Source of the DNA: Opitutia bacterium
GTDB lineage: Bacteria > Verrucomicrobiota > Verrucomicrobiia > Opitutales > Opitutaceae
Direction of reading: 5' to 3'
Length of the DNA stretch: 34,467 nucleotides
Assembly (NCBI GenBank): GCA_947458705.1
Contig: CANHAH010000016.1
Span: 1-34,467, forward strand
Shown: in pieces, positions 9,335 through 17,769 of the stretch
How positions within the stretch are numbered: the first letter of the stretch is position 1
How the letters are laid out: each line of letters begins with the position of its first letter
The notes under the pieces: generated by a model
Database searches by the model: none
The model's input: only the letters and a program-made list of their open reading frames with translations
Told to the model about the DNA's origin: nothing
Program-made: the position numbers and the translations under genes

Positions 9335-10846
9335 TCAACGACTCTTTTTCTTTTTACGGGCATCGAATGCGCTCGCTGGTCTTTCTACCGGAAGAGAATC
9401 TTCCACCGCCCAATCACCCGCGCGCCGGCGCGCGATCACCCAGGCGGGCCCGACCTCTTCGGCGGAGAGCGGCGCAGCGGCAGATCGAGCCATTTGGAAA
9501 TCATTATCGGGCGCGGCTTGAACCTTGAAACCAGATTGAGCGGGAAGCGCGATGTGGCCTTGGCCGATAAGAATATTAGCTTCGTAACGGTTAGGCTTGA
9601 AAGCGAATCGATCGAGAGGCGCTTGGATTTCGGCAACGGTCACGAGCACGGACTCACCACCTTGGGGCCGGATGAAGCGGTTGTTTTTGATCACGCAGTC
9701 TTCGGGCAAGAGCACTTGTTGCGATTCAGGCCAGTGATTCTTGTAGGAGGAGCCGATCTCGAGGTCAGGACCGGAAATACCAACGGTGACGTTGTCCGCG
9801 AGTGTGAGCCGCATGACCTGCGGGTAAGTCGGAATGCGCACTTGGGCGGTTTTTTTACCGTTAGGCTTCACGTCGGGAGTATAACTAGGCGTCAGGGCGC
9901 TTGAGATATATTCGCCGCAAGCCACGCGGATGCCATACTCGCAACCGGAAACAAAATTACCCGTCACGATATTATCGCGGCCGGACATGCGCAGTCCTTG
10001 AGCACCATCGTAGCCCTGACCCAGCACCTGATTTCCGCGCACTGTATTGAAATTACCACGCCTAATGTTGATGCCCCCGCGCGTGGAAATGACAGTGTTG
10101 CGCTGCACGACGTTGTGGTTGGATTTGAGCGAGATAATCTCGGTGCCCTCGCCGTGGGCGTGGTCGAAAAGATTATTTTCGATGGTGAAATACGCGCCGT
10201 CTTCATCGCGCTCCTCAATTTTACCCGATCCCCAGACACGAATGATTTCTCGGCCGTTGGCGTTTGCAACGTAGGGTATATTTTTAAAAAACGAACTTCG
10301 CACAGTATTGTGGCGACTGTCTTCGATGGCGTTACCGATGAGAGGCTGCAGGTTGTTTTTACCTTTGAAATAGCAGTGTTCGATCACGTTGTGGTCGCCA
10401 GCAAAGAAGACCCAGTAGTATTCAGTTTCAAAGGCCTTTGGGTTGTAGTCGACGATCGCGGTGTTGCGAACAATGCCGTGGTGCGAATTAAACTCAATCA
10501 CGGCGCCTTTTTGAATGGCCCCACCCTCAAATAAGAACCCGTCCACCGCGACGTAGGGGGCATTCATTTCGAGCGTAGAAGCACCACTGAACTTCACTCC
10601 GCCCGGATTTTCAGCGCGAATCACTAGCGGACGGCCGGCTTGACCGCCTTGTTTGATCGTTAGTTTTGCATCCTTCCATTCACCGTCTTTAAGGATGATT
10701 ACATCATCGGCACCCGCAGTTTTCAGCGCGGTGGCCAGTTGCGCCTGATTCTCGACCGGCAGGTCGCGCGCGATTACATCCCCAACGAGCAAGCCCGCGA
10801 ATAAAACTACCCTCAACACACAATGCGCAAAGGGCGAATTCGACAT
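9335..10846 (-). CDS. Polysaccharide lyase family 6 (alginate lyase / chondroitinase B type)
   Basis: The product is a 503-residue secreted lyase of the right-handed beta-helix fold. It cleaves uronate-containing polymers by beta-elimination. The expected catalytic Lys and Arg of PL6 are present as K241 (TEIISLKSNHNVVQRNT) and R262 (GGINIRRGNFNTVRGN), 21 residues apart as in chondroitinase B (K250/R271). NGREIIRVWGS is a further family segment. The ATG at 10846 gives a good signal peptide (MSNSPFAHCVLRVVLFAGLLVGDVIA). An alternative ATG at 10930 overlaps the receptor stop as TGATG, but it would add 28 residues without signal character and bury the hairpin at 10867-10896. The C-terminus is very basic (RKKKKSR). 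PL6 includes alginate lyases and dermatan sulfate lyases, and the sulfatases around it favour a sulfated substrate. Confidence 0.92.
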   Translation of the reverse strand: MSNSPFAHCVLRVVLFAGLLVGDVIARDLPVENQAQLATALKTAGADDVIILKDGEWKDAKLTIKQGGQAGRPLVIRAENPGGVKFSGASTLEMNAPYVAVDGFLFEGGAIQKGAVIEFNSHHGIVRNTAIVDYNPKAFETEYYWVFFAGDHNVIEHCYFKGKNNLQPLIGNAIEDSRHNTVRSSFFKNIPYVANANGREIIRVWGSGKIEERDEDGAYFTIENNLFDHAHGEGTEIISLKSNHNVVQRNTVISTRGGINIRRGNFNTVRGNQVLGQGYDGAQGLRMSGRDNIVTGNFVSGCEYGIRVACGEYISSALTPSYTPDVKPNGKKTAQVRIPTYPQVMRLTLADNVTVGISGPDLEIGSSYKNHWPESQQVLLPEDCVIKNNRFIRPQGGESVLVTVAEIQAPLDRFAFKPNRYEANILIGQGHIALPAQSGFKVQAAPDNDFQMARSAAAPLSAEEVGPAWVIARRRAGDWAVEDSLPVERPASAFDARKKKKSR

Positions 10847-10866
10847 TTGAGCAACGGGTGCGGCCG

Positions 10867-10896
10867 TCACGGGTAAGGCTGCAGCCCTACCCGTGA
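10867..10896 (-). other. Intercistronic RNA hairpin between receptor and PL6 lyase genes
   Basis: A 30-bp inverted repeat has outer arms TCACGGGTA and TACCCGTGA and inner palindrome GGCTGCAGCC. The single non-complementary position (A10876 against C10887) becomes a G-U pair in the minus-strand transcript. The RNA of the operon therefore forms an unbroken 13-bp stem with a UGCA loop. No U-tract follows, so it is more likely an mRNA stability or processing element than a terminator. Confidence 0.75.
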
Positions 10897-10929
10897 AAGT
10901 CGCGGTAAAACTAAGCGAGCAAACGCACA

Positions 10930-13353
10930 TCAGAACTTCGATCCCTTATGGCTGAGCGTGTAAGTGAAGAACACCGCGCGGTTTTCTCCGAGCAGACGCG
11001 TGGCGGCACTGGCACCGGTGCGGAGATATTGTTTGTCGAAAACGTTGTTCATGTTGACGGCGAACGTGTGGGTGTAATTGGAACGAGCGACCAACGAGTA
11101 ACGCGCGCCGAAGCTCCAGAGGTTGTAAGAAGGTGCCCGGAGACTCCATTGACCAGTGGAACTCGTAACAACGCGTTTGCCCGCGGAGGTCGTGGTATAA
11201 ACATCTCCAGCATTTGGCAACTCGGTGGGCGTGGAACCGACAAAAGTAACTCCGACATTAGCCGAAAATCCCTTCAAGCCACCGCGACGAGGAGAGTACT
11301 TTAGGCTCACGCTGCCGTTATACGGCGCCATAAAGGTGACGGAGCGGCCAATCGCCGCAGGGAAAGCCGTACCGTAATCGGTGTAGATCGTGTGCACATG
11401 ACCGTAGCTGGCCAAAAAGGAGAGCTCATCGGTCATGAGCCAATTCAAGTCGCCCTCAAACCCGCGCACGAGCTGATTACCATCGCGGCGCGTGGTCGTC
11501 ACATAATTACCAGAGCCTTGCGGCGACTCCATCAAGTCGGTGACAGAAACATTTTCACGACGAGCATAGAATCCACTCACCGTGTAATTCAGACGCTCAT
11601 TTAAAAATGAGCCCTTGAAGCCGTAGTCGTAACCATCGGCGCGTTCGGATTTGTAAGTAGGATCGGCGATGTCGACGGGGTTGTCACCCTGGGCCACGAA
11701 GAAACTTTGGCTGTAGCTAGCGTAGGCGCGGAGATTTGAGGTGATTTTATAGTTAACGCCGGCATTGGGCTTAACTTGGGTGAATTCTTTCGCGATCAGT
11801 TTACCGGTCGTGTAGGTCGGATCGTAGGACCTAAACAAAGCATAGTCCGCGGTGTTGGCGGTCGCACTCGCCAGATTATCGCGGTGGCGGTAACGGACCA
11901 AATCATAACGGATACCGGCAAACGCGAGCAGGCGGCCTTGATACAAAGCGGATTGGTGACGGATCAAACCACCCATGACGGTGGTGTGACGCTTGGTGTT
12001 GCGCGTTTGCACTTCGCCTGGCGATTCCTTGCTGCGCTTGGGGAAATAAGCGATGGGGCCAATCGGATTAAAGTTCGAATCGAGGATGACGCGACGCGCC
12101 GTATTCCACGCGATGATGTCGGGATCGGTGGCGCCGGCGTAGCCGCGCGTCGGGTCCCAACGGTAATAATCGTTCAAATCAAACGTGATGAGCGTGCGGT
12201 GATCGATTTTTTGATCGTTGGTGCGATATTCAGCCAAAAGATCGGCCTGAAAGCCGCCCGTGTCTTCGTAGATGCGACCGCGATTAGGCGTCGCGCCACG
12301 AAGCGAAGAAATTGCCGTGGTGGATACGGGAGGATTGATGCTTACACTACCCCAAGCCGTATTGTAATTGTAATCCCAACGCCGAGCGCGGGAATTATTC
12401 GCGGAAACACGCGCACTGAAAATGGAACTCAACTTTTTTTCGTAGATCGCCGTGTAAGAAATATTGCCACGGTTAAGTTCAGTGACCGGGCCAAAGGCGT
12501 TGTATTTACCAAGATTAAGGGCGTAACCAATCGCGACATCATCGGTGGTGGCAGCGGTGCCCTTTTGGTCGATGACCAGAGGAATCGCTGCCAGCGGAGA
12601 GTGCCGCAGCTGCAGGAAATACTCGATCGAAACAAAAACCTTCGAGCCATCAGCGAACACGTGGTCGACCGCCAAATAATATTCCTGATTCCTATCCGTG
12701 GCGTAAGCTTGATCAAAGTTGCGCTGGTAATGACTCGCCGTGAGCACGTAGTTGGTACGGCCTAAGGTGCCTTTTAAAAGAGGACCCGTTGACTCAAGCG
12801 TGAGGCGCTGCGTGCCGTAATCGCCGTAGTTGTAGAGCAGCGTTTGCTTTTCCTCAGCCTTCGGCTGCTTCGAGATGAAGTTCACCATGCCGCCAGGCGA
12901 GGTACGACCGTAGATGGCCGCGTTGGAACCCTTGATGATTTCCATGCGGTCAATGTTGCTTGAGCCGTAGCGGCCGAGACGGAAAAAGCCGTCGCGCAAC
13001 TGATTCGACGAGGAGAAGCCGCGCAAATTGAAGTTACCGCCGATGTCCAAGCCGGTGAAATTTCCGATCTGCGTAACATTGTCGGACAAGGTAAGGATAC
13101 CAAAGTCGGAAAAGAATTCGCTCGTGAGCACGTTAACCGTGTACGGCAAATCGGCGATCTGGGTTTTCACGCGGCTGCCGGACATGGTCTCGGAAGCGGT
13201 GTAACCGCGATTGGCTTCGGTTTTAACTTCAAAAGCCGAGAGTTTGATCGTTTCAGAATCTATCGTTTGAACAGATTGCGCAAAAAGGCGCGATGACAAC
13301 AGCAGCGCGCAGAGTGCGGGCCTAAGAATAGAAAAATTTACCGATGAGGTCAT
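10930..13353 (-). CDS. TonB-dependent outer-membrane receptor (SusD-less type)
   Basis: The product is an 807-residue outer-membrane receptor with a signal peptide (MTSSVNFSILRPALCALLLSSRLFAQS). The plug domain includes ADLPYTVNVLTSEF, FNLRGFSSSNQLRDGFFR and MEIIKGSNAAIYGRTSPGG, and a 22-strand-type barrel ends in Phe. Such receptors import oligosaccharides or siderophores using TonB energy. The plug pattern is that of FhuA/FecA-like receptors expanded in Opitutaceae, and there is no SusD partner nearby. The frame is open upstream to 13416, but the ATG at 13353 starts the signal peptide. A 104-bp gap with a small GC hairpin (GGCCG 13407-13411, CGGCC 13424-13428) separates it from the preceding sulfatase. 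The PL6 lyase follows, so a product of that lyase is a likely cargo. Confidence 0.92.
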   Translation of the reverse strand: MTSSVNFSILRPALCALLLSSRLFAQSVQTIDSETIKLSAFEVKTEANRGYTASETMSGSRVKTQIADLPYTVNVLTSEFFSDFGILTLSDNVTQIGNFTGLDIGGNFNLRGFSSSNQLRDGFFRLGRYGSSNIDRMEIIKGSNAAIYGRTSPGGMVNFISKQPKAEEKQTLLYNYGDYGTQRLTLESTGPLLKGTLGRTNYVLTASHYQRNFDQAYATDRNQEYYLAVDHVFADGSKVFVSIEYFLQLRHSPLAAIPLVIDQKGTAATTDDVAIGYALNLGKYNAFGPVTELNRGNISYTAIYEKKLSSIFSARVSANNSRARRWDYNYNTAWGSVSINPPVSTTAISSLRGATPNRGRIYEDTGGFQADLLAEYRTNDQKIDHRTLITFDLNDYYRWDPTRGYAGATDPDIIAWNTARRVILDSNFNPIGPIAYFPKRSKESPGEVQTRNTKRHTTVMGGLIRHQSALYQGRLLAFAGIRYDLVRYRHRDNLASATANTADYALFRSYDPTYTTGKLIAKEFTQVKPNAGVNYKITSNLRAYASYSQSFFVAQGDNPVDIADPTYKSERADGYDYGFKGSFLNERLNYTVSGFYARRENVSVTDLMESPQGSGNYVTTTRRDGNQLVRGFEGDLNWLMTDELSFLASYGHVHTIYTDYGTAFPAAIGRSVTFMAPYNGSVSLKYSPRRGGLKGFSANVGVTFVGSTPTELPNAGDVYTTTSAGKRVVTSSTGQWSLRAPSYNLWSFGARYSLVARSNYTHTFAVNMNNVFDKQYLRTGASAATRLLGENRAVFFTYTLSHKGSKF

Positions 13354-13457
13354 TTGATCTGGTGGGTTTGCTAGGTAGAAGTTGGTTCTGGATTGGAGAG
13401 GGATGAGGCCGATCAAAAGAATCCGGCCCTATCACGGGCAGTCGTGTAAAACAGCGA

Positions 13458-14792
13458 TTATAGCTGCTTTTTCTTGGCCTCTTTTTTGGCGGCTTTTTCC
13501 GCTTTGTTAGCGTGGCGGCCGGTGCCATCGCCGTCGTCAAGAATGCCGCCTGCGGGGTTAAGTTGGTCGAGGGCAGCTTGCAGTTGCTGACGCGCTACAA
13601 TCGCCGCAGGGATTTTTGTATCTGCCGAAACGAGTTTCTCGGAGAACGGTGCGTCGCTCATATCAAAGAGTTCACCGGCTTGCGTGAGTTTCCATGCCGA
13701 GCTGCGAACATACCATTGCCGAGCAAGTTGAAGATACACCCATTCCCGGGCCTGCTTGCTATCGCCGCGGATCGAGGCTGCGAAGCTGCGTCCATCGATG
13801 ATTTTTTTCTCGGGCAACTTAGCCCCAGCAATCTCGGCAAACGTGGGCACGAAGTCCGTAGAATCAATCATGTCTCCACGGACTTTACCGGCGGGCGTGA
13901 CGCCAGGCCAATTGACGATGAGCGGCTCCAAGCTGCCGCCTTCGAGCATCGAGCCTTTGGCGCCGTCGAGGCGACGGCCGTTAATCATTGCGTTGTCGGC
14001 CCGCCCGTTGGCCGTGCCGTTGTCGCCGAAGAAGACGATGAGCGTATTTTCGCGGAGATGTTGGCGCTCGAGTTCGGCGATGAGCTTACCGACGAGTTTG
14101 TCCATATACTTCACATTATCCGTATAAAGATCCTTGCTGTCGGGGGCGCTGTCGGGAGTGGGTAAAATCTCGGTGTGAACGTGCGAGAGGGAGTAATAGA
14201 GGTAAAAAGGCTTATCGTGATTCTTGGTGATAAAGTCGGTGACGAAGCCATGCATCACATCGGGCAAGTATTCCTTGTCCTTCAAAGGGGTCACTACGCC
14301 GTTCAGTAGGTAGGTTTTGGCTTTGTCCTGGGTATTCCAATAAGCGCCGCTACCTTGGAATTTCAGGTGTTGATCGAAACCAAATTCGCCAGGCCCGAGC
14401 GGAAGCTGGCCCCATTTACCGACGGCGGCAGTGACGTAGCCGGCCGATTTTAGAATCGTGGGCATCATCGTCTCGGCCGCAGGCGTGAAACGACCCGTGG
14501 CGTCCTGATTCGTGGCGCCGGTGCGGAAGAGATAACGGCCCGTCAAAATCGTGGCGCGCGAGGGACCGCAGAGAGACGGCGTGTAAGCGTGCGTGTAACG
14601 GGTGCCGCCACGCGCGAGGGCATCAATGTTAGGTGTCTTGTAATTGTCGGCACCGTAAGCGCTGACTTCGCCCACGCCGTAGTCATCTGCGAGTATAAAG
14701 ATGATATTGGGCTTCGCCGGTGTGGCAGCCCGGAGGGACACACTGAGCGCGAGGAGGCCGGCAACGAGAAGGCTGAGTCGAGCGAGGTTCAT
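13458..14792 (-). CDS. Sulfatase, S1 family (subfamily not assigned)
   Basis: The product is a 444-residue exported sulfatase. It has a signal peptide (MNLARLSLLVAGLLALSVSLRAA), metal-binding D36-D37 (IIFILADDYGVGEVSAYG) and the formylglycine motif C75-G-P-S-R followed by ATILTGRY. AAVGKWGQLPLG and VFFGDNGTANGR give the conserved Lys and Asp-Asn segments. It is shorter than the other sulfatases here. The last residues are a lysine-rich tail (KAEKAAKKEAKKKQL) that could bind an anionic polymer or cell surface. The gene starts 11 bp after the stop of the first receptor, so the two are surely co-transcribed. Substrate is unknown. Confidence 0.92.
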   Translation of the reverse strand: MNLARLSLLVAGLLALSVSLRAATPAKPNIIFILADDYGVGEVSAYGADNYKTPNIDALARGGTRYTHAYTPSLCGPSRATILTGRYLFRTGATNQDATGRFTPAAETMMPTILKSAGYVTAAVGKWGQLPLGPGEFGFDQHLKFQGSGAYWNTQDKAKTYLLNGVVTPLKDKEYLPDVMHGFVTDFITKNHDKPFYLYYSLSHVHTEILPTPDSAPDSKDLYTDNVKYMDKLVGKLIAELERQHLRENTLIVFFGDNGTANGRADNAMINGRRLDGAKGSMLEGGSLEPLIVNWPGVTPAGKVRGDMIDSTDFVPTFAEIAGAKLPEKKIIDGRSFAASIRGDSKQAREWVYLQLARQWYVRSSAWKLTQAGELFDMSDAPFSEKLVSADTKIPAAIVARQQLQAALDQLNPAGGILDDGDGTGRHANKAEKAAKKEAKKKQL

Positions 14793-14803
14793 GAGAGCAG
14801 TTT

Positions 14804-17563
14804 TTAGAATTTAACAGAGGCCGTGAGATCATATTGGACCGGCATGACATAGGAATAGGTGTAGCGGTTACTACCGTTAGCCATGGTGGTGAAACCCGTC
14901 TTGCGCGTCTTATCATTTTCAAAGTCAGTGAGATATTTAACACCTAAGCGGAAGCGAACCTGTTGGTCCCAGATTTTCTGGTCGCGCATCACATAGGCGT
15001 TCATAAGATGGCTGGAGCCACCAATCATCTGCTGACCGTTGGGGCGACCGAGGAGGTAATCATCACGCCACGTTCCATTGATACCTACACGCACGCCTTT
15101 GAGCGGCGCCCAAGCGTCGCGAGGCATTGTGTAGTCGATCACCCAACTCCCCGACCAAGGTGAGGCTCGAGCGCCGGTAGGTTTACCTGGGATATCGAGT
15201 GAATCCAACAACTGCTTGGCCAAGGCTAAGACGGCGGGGCTCTCATTGCCGCGAGCGACCGCGGCCGTATAGTAAGCGCGAAACGAAGAAAGGTCGGGTT
15301 CTCCGACGACCTTGGTGCGAGCAAGGGTGAGGCGGACTTGGAGTTGCTTCGTGGGCCGGAGTATAAGTGTAAGATCGGCGCCAGTAGAATTTTCCAGGGA
15401 AGGATAATTACGCGCGGCGCTAGCGGTGCCCGGAGCGCTGTAAAGGTAGCCTGGGCTACCCGGCAGCACCGTGTTGGGATTCATCAAATCCTCAAGGTTG
15501 GCGGCACTGAGATTGATGACGTTGTTGTACGAAAGGACTACGTTTTTCCGATCAATATCGAAAATACCTAAGGTGAGGCCGACGCGGCCGTTGAGCGCGC
15601 TGCCTTTAAGTCCGATTTCCTTCGTCGTGCCCTGGACTGGGCCGAAGCGCTTGTTGTCGAACGTGACAAAATCCTGGAACCGGAATGACTCGGAATAAAC
15701 GCTGTAGAGGTTAATGTCCTTAGTGAGCACGAACGTGAGACCGCCAGTGAACGTGGTGTTATCGAGATTCTGCGAAAGATTTTCTGTGTAATCGCCCTTC
15801 AGCGCGTCCTGATATTTCGGTGGGCGAATCGCCTCCTGGAATTGTCCGAAATAGCGGGATGTCGTATATCCGTATTCGCGGTTGGTGTCGCGGCGCATGC
15901 CGACAAGCGACAGCAGGCGACCACCAAAATATTTTCCACTGGCAGAAAATGAGGCAGCTGCACTTCGTACAAATTGCGTGCCGCTTGCCGCATCAGTGCC
16001 CGAGGCAAAGAAGCCCAACATACGCATGTCCACTGTGTTCGTGACCGGCGGATTGTTAAATTGCAGGCGATCAAATAGCGCCCGAGAATAAAACGCCGGG
16101 TCGTCGAGATAAAGACGTAGACGACCGCGATCGTTGGTGGTGCTGATCGCCGTGGCGGTGCCGTTGAGAACATTTTTAACGTTATAGCCCTGGAGGCGAT
16201 AGTTATCCTGGGAACTTTCGTTGTACTCTGCGGTGGCGACGAATATCTGCTGCATCCACTTAAACTTATCCCAATTATAAACTATGGAGCCCCGAAACGC
16301 ATCCGTGTCCGTACCGAAATGCTTTCGATCTGAAGCCGCGTCGATGAACGGTCGGCCATTGACGTCGACGCTGATCGTGGTGTCGAAAGAGTTGTCGTTG
16401 CGATCGGAGGCCTGATTTTGGCGGTTGTAACTCAACTCAACCGAAACAGGTCCGATGCCTTGCTCGATAGTAACCGAATAGGTATCGAACGGCCGGGCTT
16501 GTTTATCCCAAGAGCCGCGGATGTTATAGCGCTTGGGAAAACCATTGATCCGCTTCGTGCGCACAGCGAGGCCGGCGGCGTCGCGCATAGTGACATCCAC
16601 AAAATCACCTTCGATGAGCGAGGGTGTGCCGCCCGCGACTGAGTTGGCTGCCAATCGATCCGCCGCAGATTGGGCGGCTTGCAGCACCCAAAGATTGTCC
16701 GAGGTGTAATAAGTGCCGGCGGTGTTCCAGGCGTTGGAGCGGGCGGATTGCTCCCAGACGTTGATGCCAGCAAAACCGCGGGTGTTATCGTATTTACCGC
16801 GCTCACCTTCGACGCGAATCGAGGTGCGAGCAAAGGGTTGCCAGACAGCGGAGAGCGTCTCGCCTTCAAATTTATAAGCGGAAGCGTCTTGGAACGTCTT
16901 ATCTTGCTTGCGCACGGCGTTAAAGCGCAGCGCTAGGTTGGAGCGGAGCTTGCGGTTTACATCGATCTGGTAGCGATAGGCCCCTTCGCTGTTTTGGTTG
17001 GCGAAGATCTCTCCGAAGTTTTTAAGCAACGGACGCTTGGTGAACGCCGCACCCTGACCGCCCGGTTCGACGGCACCAAAAATCAACGAATTCGAACCTT
17101 TGCCGAAATCAATACGCTCGACGTTGTAGGTATCGCTAGGAATGAACCAACGAAAGTAGTTGCGACTGATGTTGTTAGTCTGGGTCATGCCGCGGAACGA
17201 AAAATTGCCTCCTTGATTGTCATTTTCCATCACCGGTAAGGCATAGACGTTGGCGACAAACTTCGCAGTCTCATCGGCAGAAAACAGACCGAGGTCTTCC
17301 ATGAAATCGGCGGTGATCGCATCGATGTTCACCGGAACGTCCTTCAGCGCCTGCTTCGTGCGCGTGGCTGAGAGTGTATCGTTGGCCGACCAACCCGTCT
17401 CACGCTCTGATGCAATGACGAACGGCGAAAGCCTGACGGCTTCCTCTTTAGCGGACGAAGCGACCGATGGCGCCGGAGCGACCTGCGCAGGAGCTGCCTT
17501 CATCAGCAAAAGAAACAACCCTGCAGCTCTAATGAAGCTTACGTAATTTGACGAAAATGTCAT
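14804..17563 (-). CDS. TonB-dependent outer-membrane receptor, first gene of the catabolic locus
   Basis: The product is a 919-residue receptor with a signal peptide (MTFSSNYVSFIRAAGLFLLL, cleaved near PAQVAPA). A short linker with RLSPFVIASERETGWSANDT leads to the plug: LKDVPVNIDAITADFMEDLG, GNFSFRGMTQTNNISRNYFR and VERIDFGKGSNSLIFG. The large barrel ends DLTASVKF, with a terminal Phe as expected for BAM-dependent insertion. The frame is open to 17650, but the ATG at 17563 begins the signal peptide. The leader before it is C-rich (GTCCCCTATACCCC) and has no Shine-Dalgarno sequence. It is divergent from the LacI gene and is followed after 11 bp by a sulfatase. It probably imports the oligosaccharides that this locus degrades. 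Confidence 0.92.
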   Translation of the reverse strand: MTFSSNYVSFIRAAGLFLLLMKAAPAQVAPAPSVASSAKEEAVRLSPFVIASERETGWSANDTLSATRTKQALKDVPVNIDAITADFMEDLGLFSADETAKFVANVYALPVMENDNQGGNFSFRGMTQTNNISRNYFRWFIPSDTYNVERIDFGKGSNSLIFGAVEPGGQGAAFTKRPLLKNFGEIFANQNSEGAYRYQIDVNRKLRSNLALRFNAVRKQDKTFQDASAYKFEGETLSAVWQPFARTSIRVEGERGKYDNTRGFAGINVWEQSARSNAWNTAGTYYTSDNLWVLQAAQSAADRLAANSVAGGTPSLIEGDFVDVTMRDAAGLAVRTKRINGFPKRYNIRGSWDKQARPFDTYSVTIEQGIGPVSVELSYNRQNQASDRNDNSFDTTISVDVNGRPFIDAASDRKHFGTDTDAFRGSIVYNWDKFKWMQQIFVATAEYNESSQDNYRLQGYNVKNVLNGTATAISTTNDRGRLRLYLDDPAFYSRALFDRLQFNNPPVTNTVDMRMLGFFASGTDAASGTQFVRSAAASFSASGKYFGGRLLSLVGMRRDTNREYGYTTSRYFGQFQEAIRPPKYQDALKGDYTENLSQNLDNTTFTGGLTFVLTKDINLYSVYSESFRFQDFVTFDNKRFGPVQGTTKEIGLKGSALNGRVGLTLGIFDIDRKNVVLSYNNVINLSAANLEDLMNPNTVLPGSPGYLYSAPGTASAARNYPSLENSTGADLTLILRPTKQLQVRLTLARTKVVGEPDLSSFRAYYTAAVARGNESPAVLALAKQLLDSLDIPGKPTGARASPWSGSWVIDYTMPRDAWAPLKGVRVGINGTWRDDYLLGRPNGQQMIGGSSHLMNAYVMRDQKIWDQQVRFRLGVKYLTDFENDKTRKTGFTTMANGSNRYTYSYVMPVQYDLTASVKF

Positions 17564-17769
17564 GGGGTATAGGGGACAACAGTACACCCAAGACCCTGCT
17601 CTACGTTGCAGCAAATTTCTCATCACTAGCATCGTTGAGTAAATTATCATTATTTTTACATTTAATCATTATTAGATAAACACTTAACCTATTTTGCTCA
17701 TATCATTAACCTGACCTCGAAATAAATTGCTATTTTAGGGGCTAAATTTGTGCTTTCTCGAATCAAACC
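17564..17769. promoter_or_regulatory. Divergent AT-rich control region between receptor and LacI gene
   Basis: The 206 bp between the two starts are strikingly AT-rich from about 17638 to 17730. They hold three direct copies of ATCATTA (17647-17653, 17666-17672, 17703-17709) and two of TTAACCT (17685-17691, 17707-17713). The middle ATCATTA lies in TAATCATTA (17664-17672), a palindrome around one base. A GATAAT hexamer on the minus strand (17644-17649) could be a -10 box for the receptor, but no good -35 was found for either direction. This is the likeliest place for the locus promoter and the regulator's binding sites. Confidence 0.6.

Noticed and set aside
10847-10930. Earlier ATG for the PL6 gene overlapping the receptor stop (TGATG)
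   Set aside because: Coupling is possible, but the added residues are not signal-like and the segment is occupied by a strong hairpin; kept as an alternative only.
11776-12765. 329-codon open frame antisense to the second TonB receptor
   Set aside because: It lies wholly within the barrel-coding region and has no signal peptide, family motif or leader of its own.
13407-13470. Possible terminators between the first sulfatase and second receptor (GGCCG/CGGCC and CAGC/GCTG)
   Set aside because: Stems are only 4-6 bp with bulges and lack a convincing U-tract, so they do not support splitting the operon.
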